Source: Thalassospira lucentensis | GTDB taxonomy: Bacteria > Pseudomonadota > Alphaproteobacteria > Rhodospirillales > Thalassospiraceae | Length of the DNA: 64,000 nt | Direction: 5' to 3' | NCBI RefSeq assembly: GCF_001613805.1 | Contig: NZ_LPVY01000024.1 | Location: 1 to 64,000, forward strand | Shown: positions 55,959-64,000 of the stretch, piece after piece | Numbering within the stretch: the first letter of the stretch is position 1 | Layout of the letters: each line of letters begins with the position of its first letter | The notes under the pieces: model-generated | Database searches by the model: none | The model's input: the letters and a program-made list of their open reading frames with translations, nothing else | Told to the model about the DNA's origin: nothing | Made by a program: the position numbers and the translations under genes

Positions 55959-56054
55959 CCGCGAAGCCGGTATTGTTACATTTTTTTCTTATAAGTCCAT
56001 GTTTTTTACCAATCCCGGCACGCAATACCGTTTTATTGATGAAACAGTTCGCGA

Positions 56055-56094
56055 AACAAATGTTTCATGAAAATATTAATATGAAACATTTGTT
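56055..56094. promoter_or_regulatory. Long palindrome upstream of MurR/RpiR gene
   Basis: Perfect 14-bp arms, AACAAATGTTTCAT and ATGAAACATTTGTT, flank a 12-nt AT spacer. The left arm overlaps a second, smaller palindrome GAAAC-AAAT-GTTTC (56053-56066). It ends 60 nt before the regulator start codon and is a strong candidate for an autoregulatory operator. Confidence 0.7.
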
Positions 56095-56154
56095 GTAAAA
56101 TCTGGGCTGCTGTGGCGTAGTTTTTCGATCAATTGACCACAGGAACGCAGGAAA

Positions 56155-57057
56155 ATGGGTGTTTACACCGATTTGCGCGAAAAGCTGATTTCGGACTATG
56201 CAACGCTGAGCCCGCAGATGCAGAAGGCGGCGCGCCATATCCTTGATCATCCCAATGATGTTGCCCTGCGATCGATGCGCGCGCTTGCGCGGGCGGCGAA
56301 TGTCCCGCCCAGCACGGTCACACGCCTGATGGCGGCCATCGGGGTCGATACATGGCAGCAGTTCCGTGACAGTTACCAGAACCGGTTGCTTGACCTTCCG
56401 GCAAGTTACGCGTACCGGGCCCGTGCGTTGCAGAACAGCGAAGCCGATATCCATCGTGATACGCATCTGCTTGAAGACATCGCGCAGGCCGAAATTGCCA
56501 ATATCGGTCAGGCATTCGGCCCGGAAATGTGTGAACGCATGAAGGATGCCTGCGAACATATTGCGCGCGCCCGTCAGGTATTTGTTGTCGGACGCGGGGC
56601 GGCCTATCCGGCGGCCTATCAGTTTGCCTATGCCTATCGTCTGTTTAACGACAATGTCGTTCTTGTGGACGGTCGTTCGGGCGCATTTGGCGATCAGTTG
56701 CGGGGCATTGGCCGGCGCGACATCCTGATTGCGGTGGGCGCACGGCCCTATATCCGCGATACGGTGCGCGCGGTCGAGTTTGCGCACAATCAGCATTGCC
56801 CGGTGATTGCGGTCTGCGATTCAGATGTGGCGCCGATTGCAATGGATGCGGTGATCAAGCTGGCCGTGTCCGACAGATCGCCGTCCTTCTTTCAAAGTTT
56901 TACCGCCAGTGTTTCGGTCATGCAGGCGCTTGTCGCGCTTCTGGTCGCGCGCGGCGGGCAAAAGGCACTGCAACGGATTGCCGCAGCAGAAGAACAACTT
57001 GCGGCTTTTGACACCTATTATGACGAAGCCGATCCCACACGGAATTCCAGATCATGA
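56155..57057 (+). CDS. MurR/RpiR-family transcriptional regulator
   Basis: A 300-residue regulator with an N-terminal HTH_6 domain (about 1-77; YATLSPQMQKAARHILDHPNDVALRSMRALARAANVPPSTVTRLM) and a C-terminal SIS domain (about 125-260; VFVVGRGAAYPAAYQFAYAYRL). SIS domains usually bind phosphosugars, but members also control amine and amino-acid pathways. AGGAAA precedes the ATG. Its stop overlaps the aminotransferase start by 4 nt (ATGA), so it heads the operon. Confidence 0.92.
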   Translation: MGVYTDLREKLISDYATLSPQMQKAARHILDHPNDVALRSMRALARAANVPPSTVTRLMAAIGVDTWQQFRDSYQNRLLDLPASYAYRARALQNSEADIHRDTHLLEDIAQAEIANIGQAFGPEMCERMKDACEHIARARQVFVVGRGAAYPAAYQFAYAYRLFNDNVVLVDGRSGAFGDQLRGIGRRDILIAVGARPYIRDTVRAVEFAHNQHCPVIAVCDSDVAPIAMDAVIKLAVSDRSPSFFQSFTASVSVMQALVALLVARGGQKALQRIAAAEEQLAAFDTYYDEADPTRNSRS

Positions 57058-58415
57058 CACAGCCCCACAGCAAACCCGAAACCTATGTCCTCCATCGCAG
57101 CAGTGTGGCGACCCCGCCGCGCGCGGTGCGGGGCGAAGGCATTTATATTTTTGATCAGAACGGCAAAAGTTATCTTGATGCCTGCGGGGGTGCTGCGGTT
57201 TCGTGCCTTGGCCATTCCGATCCGGCGGTGCGTGCCGCCATGCATGCCCAGATTGATCAGATTGCCTATGCGCATTCGGGCTTTTTCTCGTCCGATGCGA
57301 TGGAAGAACTGGCCGAAGACCTTGTCACCCATGCCCCCAACGGCATTGCCAAGGCATATTTCGTTTCGGGCGGGTCCGAGGCAACCGAGGCCGCCCTTAA
57401 AATGGCGCGGCAGTATTTTCTGGAAATCGGGCAGCCGGACCGGAAATACGTGATTGCGCGTCGCCAGTCCTATCACGGCAATACGCTGGGCGCGCTTTCG
57501 GTTGGCGGCAATATGTGGCGTCGCAAACAGTTCGAGCCCCTGCTGATCACGGCAAGCCATATCGCGCCCTGTTATCAGTATCGCGACCAGTTGCCGGACG
57601 AAAGTGACGAGGCATATGGTTTGCGGGTCGCCAACGAACTTGAAACCGCGATCCTTGAACTGGGGGCAGATAGCGTTGCCGCCTTTGTTGCCGAACCGGT
57701 GGTTGGTGCAACATCCGGTGCGCTGGCACCGGTGCCGGGATATTTCAAACGCATCCGCGAGATTTGCGATCAGTATGGTGTATTGCTGATCCTTGACGAG
57801 GTCATGTGCGGCATGGGGCGAACCGGCACCCTGCATGCGATTGAACAGGAAGGTGTTGCCGGTGATTTGCAGACCATCGCCAAGGGGCTTGGTGCCGGAT
57901 ATCAGCCGATTGGCGCGATCCTGGTGTCGAAGAAAATCGATGATGCGATTGCCAATGGATCGGGTTTCTTCCAGCACGGCCATACCTATCAGGGGCATGC
58001 AACCGCCTGTGCGGCGGCACTTGCAACCCAGCGGACCATTCGCGAACGCGACCTTCTGGCCAATGTCGTCAAGCAGGGCGAATTGCTGGCCGATGGGCTG
58101 CGCGAACGGTTCGGGCAGCACCCGTTTGTCGGCGACATTCGGGGCCGGGGACTGTTCCGCGGTGTCGAACTGGTCGCGGATCGCGAAACCAAGGACCCGT
58201 TTGATCCGTCGCGCAAGATCAACGCCAAAATCAAGAAGGCGGCCTTTGCCCGCGGATTGATGGCCTATCCGATGGGCGGCACGATTGATGGCGTGCGGGG
58301 CGACCATGTGCTGTTTGCGCCACCCTTTATCGTGACCGAGGATGATGTTGCGAAGATTGTCGATCTGTTTGAATTGGCGATGAATGATGTCTTTGCCGCC
58401 GAGGGACTTTCGTAA
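57054..58415 (+). CDS. Class III (omega) PLP aminotransferase
   Basis: A 453-residue fold-type I aminotransferase of the class III group. Seen are LDACGGAAVSCLGHSDPAV near the start, SGGSEATEAALKMARQY (phosphate cup), RRQSYHGNTLGALSVGG, LLILDEVMCGMGRTG with the pyridine-binding Asp, and the PLP Lys in TIAKGLGAGYQPIGAI. Such enzymes move amino groups from omega-amines or beta-amino acids to pyruvate or 2-oxoglutarate. It overlaps both neighbours, and being paired with a BKACE enzyme suggests that a beta-amino acid is converted to a beta-keto acid (inference). Confidence 0.92.
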   Translation: MTQPHSKPETYVLHRSSVATPPRAVRGEGIYIFDQNGKSYLDACGGAAVSCLGHSDPAVRAAMHAQIDQIAYAHSGFFSSDAMEELAEDLVTHAPNGIAKAYFVSGGSEATEAALKMARQYFLEIGQPDRKYVIARRQSYHGNTLGALSVGGNMWRRKQFEPLLITASHIAPCYQYRDQLPDESDEAYGLRVANELETAILELGADSVAAFVAEPVVGATSGALAPVPGYFKRIREICDQYGVLLILDEVMCGMGRTGTLHAIEQEGVAGDLQTIAKGLGAGYQPIGAILVSKKIDDAIANGSGFFQHGHTYQGHATACAAALATQRTIRERDLLANVVKQGELLADGLRERFGQHPFVGDIRGRGLFRGVELVADRETKDPFDPSRKINAKIKKAAFARGLMAYPMGGTIDGVRGDHVLFAPPFIVTEDDVAKIVDLFELAMNDVFAAEGLS

Positions 58416-59245
58416 TGTCGTATGGCGATACCCCGTTTCTGATCGCATCGGCCCCGAATGGTGCCCGCAAGACCAAGGCAGATCTGCCCAATATTCCGAT
58501 AACCCCGGTCGAACTGGCCAAGGAAGCCGCCAACTGCAAGGCCGCCGGGGCGGCAATGATGCATCTGCATGTGCGTGATGACGATCAGAAGCACAGCATT
58601 GATGTGGGACGTTATCGTGAAATGCTGACCGAGGTCAGGGCCAGTGTCGGGGATGACATGCTGCTTCAGGTCACGAGCGAGGCGGTCGGCATGTATAGCG
58701 CGCAGGACCAGATGGCGATGATTCGCGGGCTTGTGCCCGAAGCCGTTTCAATCGCGGTTCGCGAAATTGCGCCGGAAAATGCCGACCTGAACGAACTGCG
58801 CGATTTCTTTGCCTTCATGCGCGAGGCAAATATCCTGCCGCAATTCATCCTGTATGCCCCAGAGGACGTGACCCGCTTCAACCAACTTGTCCATGATGGA
58901 GTCATTCCCGGTGAAAAGCTGCCGGTGCTTTATGTTCTGGGCCGTTACACCACAGGGCAGGTGTCCGATCCCAAGGACCTTTTGCCGTATCTTGGGACAT
59001 CGCCCTTCGTGTCGGAATGGATGTTGTGCGCATTCGGGGCGCATGAAAATGCCTGTGCGCTGACGGCTGCCGGATTGGGTGGGCATGCGCGTATTGGGTT
59101 CGAAAATAATCATCTTTTGGTTGACCGTTCCCGTGCGGTCGATAATGCTGCTTTGATCGTTCAGGCGCGCGAAGGTGCGCATCTCATGGGTCGTAGTGTT
59201 GCGACCGGCGATCAGGCGCGAAAGATCATGCAACCGCAGTGGTAG
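58415..59245 (+). CDS. Divergent BKACE (DUF849, 3-keto-5-aminohexanoate cleavage) enzyme
   Basis: A 276-residue TIM-barrel protein of the beta-keto acid cleavage family, which splits a beta-keto acid with acetyl-CoA into acetoacetate and an acyl-CoA. The zinc site His50-x-His52 (MMHLHVRDD) and Glu230 (GGHARIGFENN) are present, as is Arg226. The residue after the zinc Glu is Asn231 where the family has Asp, and the middle motif that is usually rich in Gly-Ser-Asn reads SIAVREIAPENAD. These changes set it apart from Kce, so substrate or even reaction may differ. Overlaps the aminotransferase stop by 1 nt. Confidence 0.85.
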   Translation: MSYGDTPFLIASAPNGARKTKADLPNIPITPVELAKEAANCKAAGAAMMHLHVRDDDQKHSIDVGRYREMLTEVRASVGDDMLLQVTSEAVGMYSAQDQMAMIRGLVPEAVSIAVREIAPENADLNELRDFFAFMREANILPQFILYAPEDVTRFNQLVHDGVIPGEKLPVLYVLGRYTTGQVSDPKDLLPYLGTSPFVSEWMLCAFGAHENACALTAAGLGGHARIGFENNHLLVDRSRAVDNAALIVQAREGAHLMGRSVATGDQARKIMQPQW

Positions 59246-59273
59246 CCTGCGGCACGCCAATGAAAACAGACTG

Positions 59274-59293
59274 GATACTTTTGTAAAAGTATC
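59274..59293. promoter_or_regulatory. Palindrome GATACTTTT-GT-AAAAGTATC
   Basis: Perfect 9-bp arms around a 2-nt centre, 28 nt after the BKACE gene and about 160 nt before the TAXI gene. The centre is too tight for an RNA loop and no T-run follows, so it is more likely a protein-binding site than a terminator. Confidence 0.55.
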
Positions 59294-59353
59294 AGGGGGT
59301 TTCGGGGTTATAGGGTTTCAATTCTTGGGGCTCGTCATTATAATCCCATCGCC

Positions 59354-59379
59354 GAAACATCTGATTTATCTGATGTTTC
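59354..59379. promoter_or_regulatory. Palindrome GAAACATC-N10-GATGTTTC upstream of TAXI gene
   Basis: Perfect 8-bp arms ending 72 nt before the TAXI start codon. The GAAACA/TGTTTC half-sites are the same as in the palindromes before the MurR/RpiR gene, suggesting joint control. Confidence 0.6.
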
Positions 59380-59450
59380 CATGTTTTTCTGCTGTATCTT
59401 AACGGTACGGTTGAAAACTCTATAACAGGGTGTAAAGGGAGCTAATCCTG

Positions 59451-60428
59451 ATGAAGAAACTTATCGCTGTAGCGGGTGCCATTGCCACCTTGGCAGGTGC
59501 GTCGCTGTTCGCCGGACAGGCATCGGCACAGGAAAACCGTTTTATCACCATCGGTACCGGTGGCGTGACGGGCGTTTACTATCCGACCGGTGGCGCGATC
59601 TGCCGTCTGGTCAACAAAGACCGTAAAGAGCACGGCATTCGCTGCTCGGTCGAGTCTACCGGTGGTTCGTCGTACAACATCAACACCATCCGTTCGGGCG
59701 AACTGGATCTGGGCGTTGCCCAGTCTGATATCCAGTACTATGCCCTGCATGGTGAAAAAGCATTCAAGGAAGTCGGTCCGTTCGAAGACCTTCGTGCCGT
59801 CTTCTCGATCCATCCGGAGCCGTTCACCGTTGTTGCCCGTGCAGATGCCGGCATCAAAACCTTTGATGACCTCAAAGGCAAACGTGTCAATATCGGTAAC
59901 CCGGGTTCGGGTCAGCGCGACACCATGGACATCGTGATGAATGCCAAGGGCTGGACCCTTGACGATTTCGCACTGGCATCCGAACTGAAGCCGGCCGAAC
60001 AGTCCCAGGCACTTTGCGATAACAAGATCGACGCGATGATCTATACCGTCGGTCACCCGTCCGGTTCGATCCAGGAAGCCACGACTGCCTGTGATTCGGT
60101 TCTGGTTGAAGTTGCCGGTCCGGAAATCGAGAAACTGGTTGCCGACAACCCGTATTACCGTGTGGCCACCATTCCGGGCGGCATGTATCGCGGTAACCCG
60201 GACGACGTTCAGACCTTCGGTGTCGGCGCGACCTTCGTATCCTCGACCGCAACCGATGCAGACATCGTTTACAACGTTGTCAAAGCAGTCTTTGAAAACT
60301 TCGACGACTTCAAAAAGCTGCACCCGGCATTTGAAAACCTCGTCAAAGAAGAAATGGTCAAAGACGGCCTTTCGGCACCGCTGCATGACGGCGCTGTCAA
60401 ATACTACAAAGAAGCTGGCCTGATGTAA
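59451..60428 (+). CDS. TAXI-family TRAP solute-binding protein
   Basis: A 325-residue periplasmic protein with a signal peptide ending ASA (about 25). TAXI motifs: [54 protein letters not shown], and [22 protein letters not shown] proteins deliver substrate to fused TRAP permeases, encoded here immediately downstream. Ligand unknown; glutamate-like and dicarboxylate ligands are known in the family. AAAGGGAGC precedes the ATG. Confidence 0.93.
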   Translation: MKKLIAVAGAIATLAGASLFAGQASAQENRFITIGTGGVTGVYYPTGGAICRLVNKDRKEHGIRCSVESTGGSSYNINTIRSGELDLGVAQSDIQYYALHGEKAFKEVGPFEDLRAVFSIHPEPFTVVARADAGIKTFDDLKGKRVNIGNPGSGQRDTMDIVMNAKGWTLDDFALASELKPAEQSQALCDNKIDAMIYTVGHPSGSIQEATTACDSVLVEVAGPEIEKLVADNPYYRVATIPGGMYRGNPDDVQTFGVGATFVSSTATDADIVYNVVKAVFENFDDFKKLHPAFENLVKEEMVKDGLSAPLHDGAVKYYKEAGLM

Positions 60429-60436
60429 GACGGGCT

Positions 60437-60475
60437 GAAACGGGGGGCACGGCGTGCCTCCCGTTTCATTTTTCT
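60437..60475 (+). terminator. Attenuating hairpin between TAXI and permease genes
   Basis: 14-bp stem with one mismatch (GAAACGGGGGGCAC / GTGCCTCCCGTTTC, 3-nt loop) followed by a short interrupted T-run. It probably ends some transcripts after the binding protein, giving excess of it over the permease. Confidence 0.7.
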
Positions 60476-60636
60476 TGCGCCCCCGAGGGCATCATAAAAT
60501 TCTGTCAAAGTGGCACACAATGATGTGCCGAAATGTTCCGTGGGCGACCGGGTAAGTGTCGACGGAGGTTTTTTGTTTCTGGGCTATCGGTTTGGGCCGC
60601 CCGAAACAGAAACCGCGTTCAGACCGGGAGTTTGCA

Positions 60637-63228
60637 ATGACCGACGATAAAAGCGCGACACAGGGTCCATCGGACCAGGATCTTCAGGATCTTATCGCGG
60701 AAAATGATACCGGCGCGCGTCAGCCTACCGGCATGACAGCACGCATTTTGCTGTATGTCGCCGTGGCATGGTCGCTGTTCCAGCTTTGGCTGGCATCACC
60801 ACTGCCCTACATTTTCAGTTTTGGTGTTTTCAACTCGACCGAAGCACGGTCGATCCATCTGGCATTCGCCGTGTTCCTGGCGTTTCTGGCCTATCCGGCC
60901 TTCAAGAATTCGCCGCGAAGCTATATCCCGGTTCTTGACTGGGTTCTGGCAGCCGCCGGGGCGTTCTGTGCCCTTTATATCTATATTTTCTATCGCGAGC
61001 TGTCATCGCGTCCGGGCTTGCCGATTACGCAGGACCTTGTGGTGGCCGGTGCCGGTCTGGTGCTGTTGCTTGAAGCAACGCGGCGCGCGCTTGGCCCGCC
61101 CCTCATGATTGTGGCGATGGTGTTCCTTGCCTATGTTTTCTTTGGCAATGCGCCATGGGTGCCCGATGTTTTACAGTGGGCCGGGGCGAGTTTCTCCAAG
61201 GCGATGTCGCATCAGTGGATCACGACCGAAGGCGTGTTCGGGATTGCGCTTGGCGTTTCGACCAGCTTCGTGTTCCTGTTTGTGCTGTTTGGCTCGTTGC
61301 TCGATAAAGCCGGGGCAGGCAACTATTTCATCAAGGTGGCGTTTGCCGCCCTTGGTCACATGCGCGGCGGCCCGGCAAAGGCAGCCGTTCTGGCATCGGC
61401 AATGACCGGGCTTATTTCCGGTTCATCGATTGCCAACGTGGTGACGACCGGAACCTTCACCATTCCGCTTATGAAACGTGTCGGTTTTTCTGGCGAGAAG
61501 GCCGGTGCGGTGGAAGTCGCATCCTCGGTCAATGGTCAGATCATGCCCCCGGTCATGGGGGCTGCGGCCTTTTTGATGGTGGAATATGTCGGCATTCCCT
61601 ACCCGGAAGTCATCAAGCATGCCTTCCTGCCGGCGACGATTTCCTATATCGCGCTGATCTATATCGTCCATCTCGAGGCGCTTAAGGCCAATATGAAGGG
61701 CCTGCCGAAACGTCAGACATCGACCGTGCAGCAAGTGCTGATCCGTTCGCTTCTGTTCGTGCTGTCGCTGGTTATTCTTGCGGGTGTGATTTACTACGCG
61801 ATCAATTTCCAGAAACAGATATTCGGTAACGCGGTTGGCTGGGTTGTCGCGGTCGAATGTGCTGCGATCTATTTCGCCGGTCTTTATTATGCGGCGAAAT
61901 ATCCCGATCTTGAACTGGATGATCCTAACAAACCGGTGCTGGAGCTTCCGGCGCTGGGCGAAACCGCCAAGTCCGGCCTGCATTATCTGCTGCCGGTCGT
62001 GGTGCTGGTCTGGTTCCTGATGATTGAACTGAAATCACCCGGATTGTCGGCCTTCTGGGCGACTGTTCTGATGCTGTTCATCATGCTGACCCAGCGTCCG
62101 GTCAAGGCGTTCTTCCGCAAGCAGCCGGATTATATGGCAAGCGTAAAGGAAGGCATTGCCGATGTGATTGACGGTTTTGCCACCGGTGCACGTAACATGA
62201 TCGGGATCGGCGTTGCGACCGCGGCTGCCGGTATCATCGTGGGCACGGTGTCGCTGACCGGGATCGGTCAGGTGATGGTTGAATTCGTGGAACTGATTTC
62301 GGGCGGCAATCTGATGCTGATCCTGATCTTTACCGCTATCATCAGCCTGATCCTTGGCATGGGGCTGCCGACGACGGCGAACTATATCGTCGTGTCGAGC
62401 CTGATGGCACCGGTGATTGTCGAACTTGGGGCTGCGAACGGTCTGATCGTGCCGCTGATTGCGGTACATCTGTTCGTGTTCTATTTCGGCATTATGGCCG
62501 ATGTGACGCCGCCGGTCGGTCTGGCATCCTTTGCCGCGGCTGCGGTTTCAGGGGCCGATCCGATGAAGACCGGCTTCGTCGCATTCTTTTACAGCATGCG
62601 GACGGCTGCCCTGCCGTTCCTGTTCCTGTTCAACACCCAGCTTCTGATGATCGGGCTTGATCATCCGCTTGATGTGGTGATGGTGATTGTCGTTTCGACC
62701 ATTGCGATGCTGGTCTTTGCCGCAGGGACGATGGGGTATTTCTTTACCCGGTCAAAACTGTGGGAAAGTGCGGCACTTCTGCTGATTGCCTTTACCCTGT
62801 TCCGTCCGGGTTTCTGGCTTGATCTGCTGGAGCCGCCCTATGAAAACCTGCCCGCAACCGAGATTGTTGAAAAGGCGGCCGATATGCCCGCCAATACCAG
62901 CATTCTTCTGGATGTCGAGGGCATTAACCTGGAAGGCGATGAAGTCACCAAATCGGTGATGTTGCCATTGGGGCCGGAAGCATCGGGTGAAGATCGTCTT
63001 TACAATGCGGGCATTGCGGTTCGCACCGAAGACGGCAAGGTCTTTATCGATGATCTGGTGTTTGGTGGCCCGGCCGAGAAAGCGGGACTTGATTTCGATT
63101 TTGAAATCACCGCGATCAAGATCGAAGCCGACCGCATGCCCAAAGAGGTGTTCTTTATCCCGGCATTCATCGTGCTGGGCGGGATCATCGTGTTGCAACG
63201 CCGTCGCCGTCGTGCCGAAGCGGCCTAA
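60637..63228 (+). CDS. Fused TRAP transporter permease (4TM/12TM) with C-terminal DUF3394 domain
   Basis: An 863-residue inner-membrane protein joining the small (about 25-180) and large (about 180-700) TRAP subunits. Large-subunit motifs include GLISGSSIANVVTTGTFTIP, SSVNGQIMPPVMGAAAFLM, LGMGLPTTANYIVVSSLMAP and DVTPPVGLASFAAAAVSGADP. The last 130 residues hold a PDZ-like DUF3394 domain (VFGGPAEKAGLDFDFEITAI) and a final membrane helix. The partner is the TAXI protein upstream. The ATG at 60637 follows GGGAG. Substrate probably feeds the aminotransferase and BKACE enzymes. Confidence 0.93.
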   Translation: MTDDKSATQGPSDQDLQDLIAENDTGARQPTGMTARILLYVAVAWSLFQLWLASPLPYIFSFGVFNSTEARSIHLAFAVFLAFLAYPAFKNSPRSYIPVLDWVLAAAGAFCALYIYIFYRELSSRPGLPITQDLVVAGAGLVLLLEATRRALGPPLMIVAMVFLAYVFFGNAPWVPDVLQWAGASFSKAMSHQWITTEGVFGIALGVSTSFVFLFVLFGSLLDKAGAGNYFIKVAFAALGHMRGGPAKAAVLASAMTGLISGSSIANVVTTGTFTIPLMKRVGFSGEKAGAVEVASSVNGQIMPPVMGAAAFLMVEYVGIPYPEVIKHAFLPATISYIALIYIVHLEALKANMKGLPKRQTSTVQQVLIRSLLFVLSLVILAGVIYYAINFQKQIFGNAVGWVVAVECAAIYFAGLYYAAKYPDLELDDPNKPVLELPALGETAKSGLHYLLPVVVLVWFLMIELKSPGLSAFWATVLMLFIMLTQRPVKAFFRKQPDYMASVKEGIADVIDGFATGARNMIGIGVATAAAGIIVGTVSLTGIGQVMVEFVELISGGNLMLILIFTAIISLILGMGLPTTANYIVVSSLMAPVIVELGAANGLIVPLIAVHLFVFYFGIMADVTPPVGLASFAAAAVSGADPMKTGFVAFFYSMRTAALPFLFLFNTQLLMIGLDHPLDVVMVIVVSTIAMLVFAAGTMGYFFTRSKLWESAALLLIAFTLFRPGFWLDLLEPPYENLPATEIVEKAADMPANTSILLDVEGINLEGDEVTKSVMLPLGPEASGEDRLYNAGIAVRTEDGKVFIDDLVFGGPAEKAGLDFDFEITAIKIEADRMPKEVFFIPAFIVLGGIIVLQRRRRRAEAA

Positions 63229-63242
63229 GGAGGGCCAAGTCC

Positions 63243-63671
63243 ATGTATAAGGATATTCTGGTTACAGTGGATCTTGATCATGACTCGTCATGGAAAAAAG
63301 CCATTCCGGTCGCCATCAAGCAAGCCCAGGCATTCAACGCGCGCCTTCATGTCCTGACCGTGGTTCCCACGGTCGGGATGTCGATGGTCGGGCAGTTCTT
63401 TCCGAAGGGTTACGAGAAAAAGGTTCTCGATGCCTATAACGAAAGGCTGCATCAGTTCGTGTCCGAACATATTCCGTCCGACCTTAAGGTCCAGCATATC
63501 GTGGGCCAGGGAACGGTTTATGAAGTGATCCTGAAAATGGCGAAAAAGACCAATTGCGATCTGATCGTCATCGGGGCGCATCGCCCGGAATTGAAGGATT
63601 ACCTTTTGGGACCGAACGCCGCGCGCGTTGTACGTCATGCCGATTGTTCGGTGATGGTTGTTCGCGACTGA
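63243..63671 (+). CDS. Universal stress protein, TRAP-associated
   Basis: A 142-residue UspA-fold protein. It starts ILVTVDLDHDSSWKKAIPVA and has the ATP-binding G-x2-G-x9-G(S/T)-type end: VIGAHRPELKDYLLGPNAARVVRHADCSVMVVR, with the first Gly-x2 replaced in part (IGAHRPE). USPs next to TRAP genes, such as TeaD, bind ATP and modulate transporter activity. It is 14 nt downstream of the permease gene and is the last gene of the operon. Confidence 0.92.
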   Translation: MYKDILVTVDLDHDSSWKKAIPVAIKQAQAFNARLHVLTVVPTVGMSMVGQFFPKGYEKKVLDAYNERLHQFVSEHIPSDLKVQHIVGQGTVYEVILKMAKKTNCDLIVIGAHRPELKDYLLGPNAARVVRHADCSVMVVRD

Positions 63672-63697
63672 TTGCGATCAACCCTGTCAGACAGATA

Positions 63698-63733
63698 AAA
63701 AAGGGGCAGTGCGGATCGCACTGCCCCTTTTGC
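63698..63733 (+). terminator. Bidirectional terminator after universal stress gene
   Basis: Perfect 15-bp stem AAAAGGGGCAGTGCG / CGCACTGCCCCTTTT with 3-nt loop; A- and T-runs on both sides allow it to stop both converging transcripts. Confidence 0.92.
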
Positions 63734-63758
63734 ATGTCAGGCCGACATACCGGATCGG

Positions 63759-64000
63759 TTATTTGGCAGCGCAGGGATTTGCCGCACACGGATTTGCCGC
63801 ACAAGGATTGGAAGCTGCGCACGGGTTGGCAGCACACGGGCTGCAAGGATTGACAACCTTTTTCGCAGCACAGGGATTTGCGGCACACGGGTTGGCAGCG
63901 CAAGGATTTGCCGCACACGGATTGGCAGTACAGGTCGCGACTTCTGCGGTCGGGGTCGGAAGCGGGGCTGCCTGTGCCATCGGGGCTGCCATTGCAAGGC
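63759..64000 (-). CDS. Cys-rich NPCAA-repeat exported protein (5' end outside window)
   Basis: The frame is open to the window edge; at least 77 residues are visible. The visible start (LAMAAPMAQAAPLP) looks like the end of a signal peptide, so the true start is probably beyond 64000. The mature part is almost entirely repeats of the pentapeptide NPCAA (eight copies plus one NPCSPCAA), broken by KKVV, giving 11 Cys in about 60 residues. Function unknown; dense periplasmic Cys could bind metal or form disulfides. It ends with Lys after the last repeat. Confidence 0.8.
   Translation of the reverse strand, partial: LAMAAPMAQAAPLPTPTAEVATCTANPCAANPCAANPCAANPCAAKKVVNPCSPCAANPCAASNPCAANPCAANPCAAK
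63762..63930 (-). repeat. 15-nt in-frame tandem repeats coding NPCAA
   Basis: Near-identical 15-nt units (in plus orientation variants of GGATTTGCCGCACAC and GGATTGGCAGCGCAA) run through the gene with two interruptions. Unit length is exactly five codons and variation is mainly synonymous, which supports coding selection. Confidence 0.85.

Noticed and set aside
63762-63930. CRISPR array
   Set aside because: Repeats are contiguous 15-nt coding units with no spacers.

Overview
The window reads as an ordinary chromosomal segment of a marine, heterotrophic, motile alphaproteobacterium. The gene repertoire (choline-sulfatase with ChoX, many TRAP transporters, HBM-type chemoreceptors, COG5631 regulator, LpxR) and the fairly GC-rich coding suggest Rhodospirillales, probably Thalassospira or a near relative. 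That placement is inference from family knowledge; no marker gene was compared. Genes are dense and on both strands. No prophage, IS element, tRNA, rRNA or CRISPR array was seen.

Layout. 1-0.45 kb: RNase P RNA (minus strand). 0.6-6.4 kb: periplasmic binding protein, AmiD-type amidase, DMT exporter, small RelE/ParE toxin-antitoxin pair, ABC-F protein Uup, DjlA-like co-chaperone. 6.6-10.8 kb: two tandem paralogous HBM chemoreceptors. 11-19.3 kb: MarR-like regulator, SDR oxidoreductase, and a DctPQM TRAP transporter followed by a fused hydantoinase/5-oxoprolinase. 19.4-23 kb: a patch with two AT-rich orphan genes flanking an FMN-binding glutamate synthase, plus the decayed C-terminal tail of a second glutamate-synthase paralogue. 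23-27 kb: GNAT, diguanylate cyclase, an orphan LivH permease with a lipoprotein-like N-terminus, AIM24 protein. 27-31 kb: choline-sulfate module (LysR regulator, BetC, ChoX), then a D-lactate dehydrogenase. 32.5-42 kb: LpxR/LysR, DMT transporter, DUF2189, AsmA, Pit phosphate transporter.

42.4-51.6 kb holds a queuosine block (YhhQ importer, QueA, Tgt, QueF, then QueG) interrupted by an iron-acquisition module (FecI-like sigma, FecR, TonB receptor) that has a Fur-box-like palindrome just upstream. 51.6-55.9 kb: CpdA-like phosphodiesterase, RHH protein overlapping a divergent asparagine synthase, and a PAS-REC-Hpt protein.

56.1-63.7 kb is the most interesting part: an apparent catabolic regulon of MurR/RpiR regulator, class III aminotransferase, divergent BKACE/DUF849 enzyme, TAXI binding protein, fused TRAP permease and a universal stress protein. 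GAAAC/GTTTC palindromes lie both upstream of the regulator and upstream of the TAXI gene. The BKACE protein has Asn where the family's catalytic Asp normally lies, so its chemistry may differ. At the right edge is a truncated gene for a Cys-rich protein built from NPCAA repeats.
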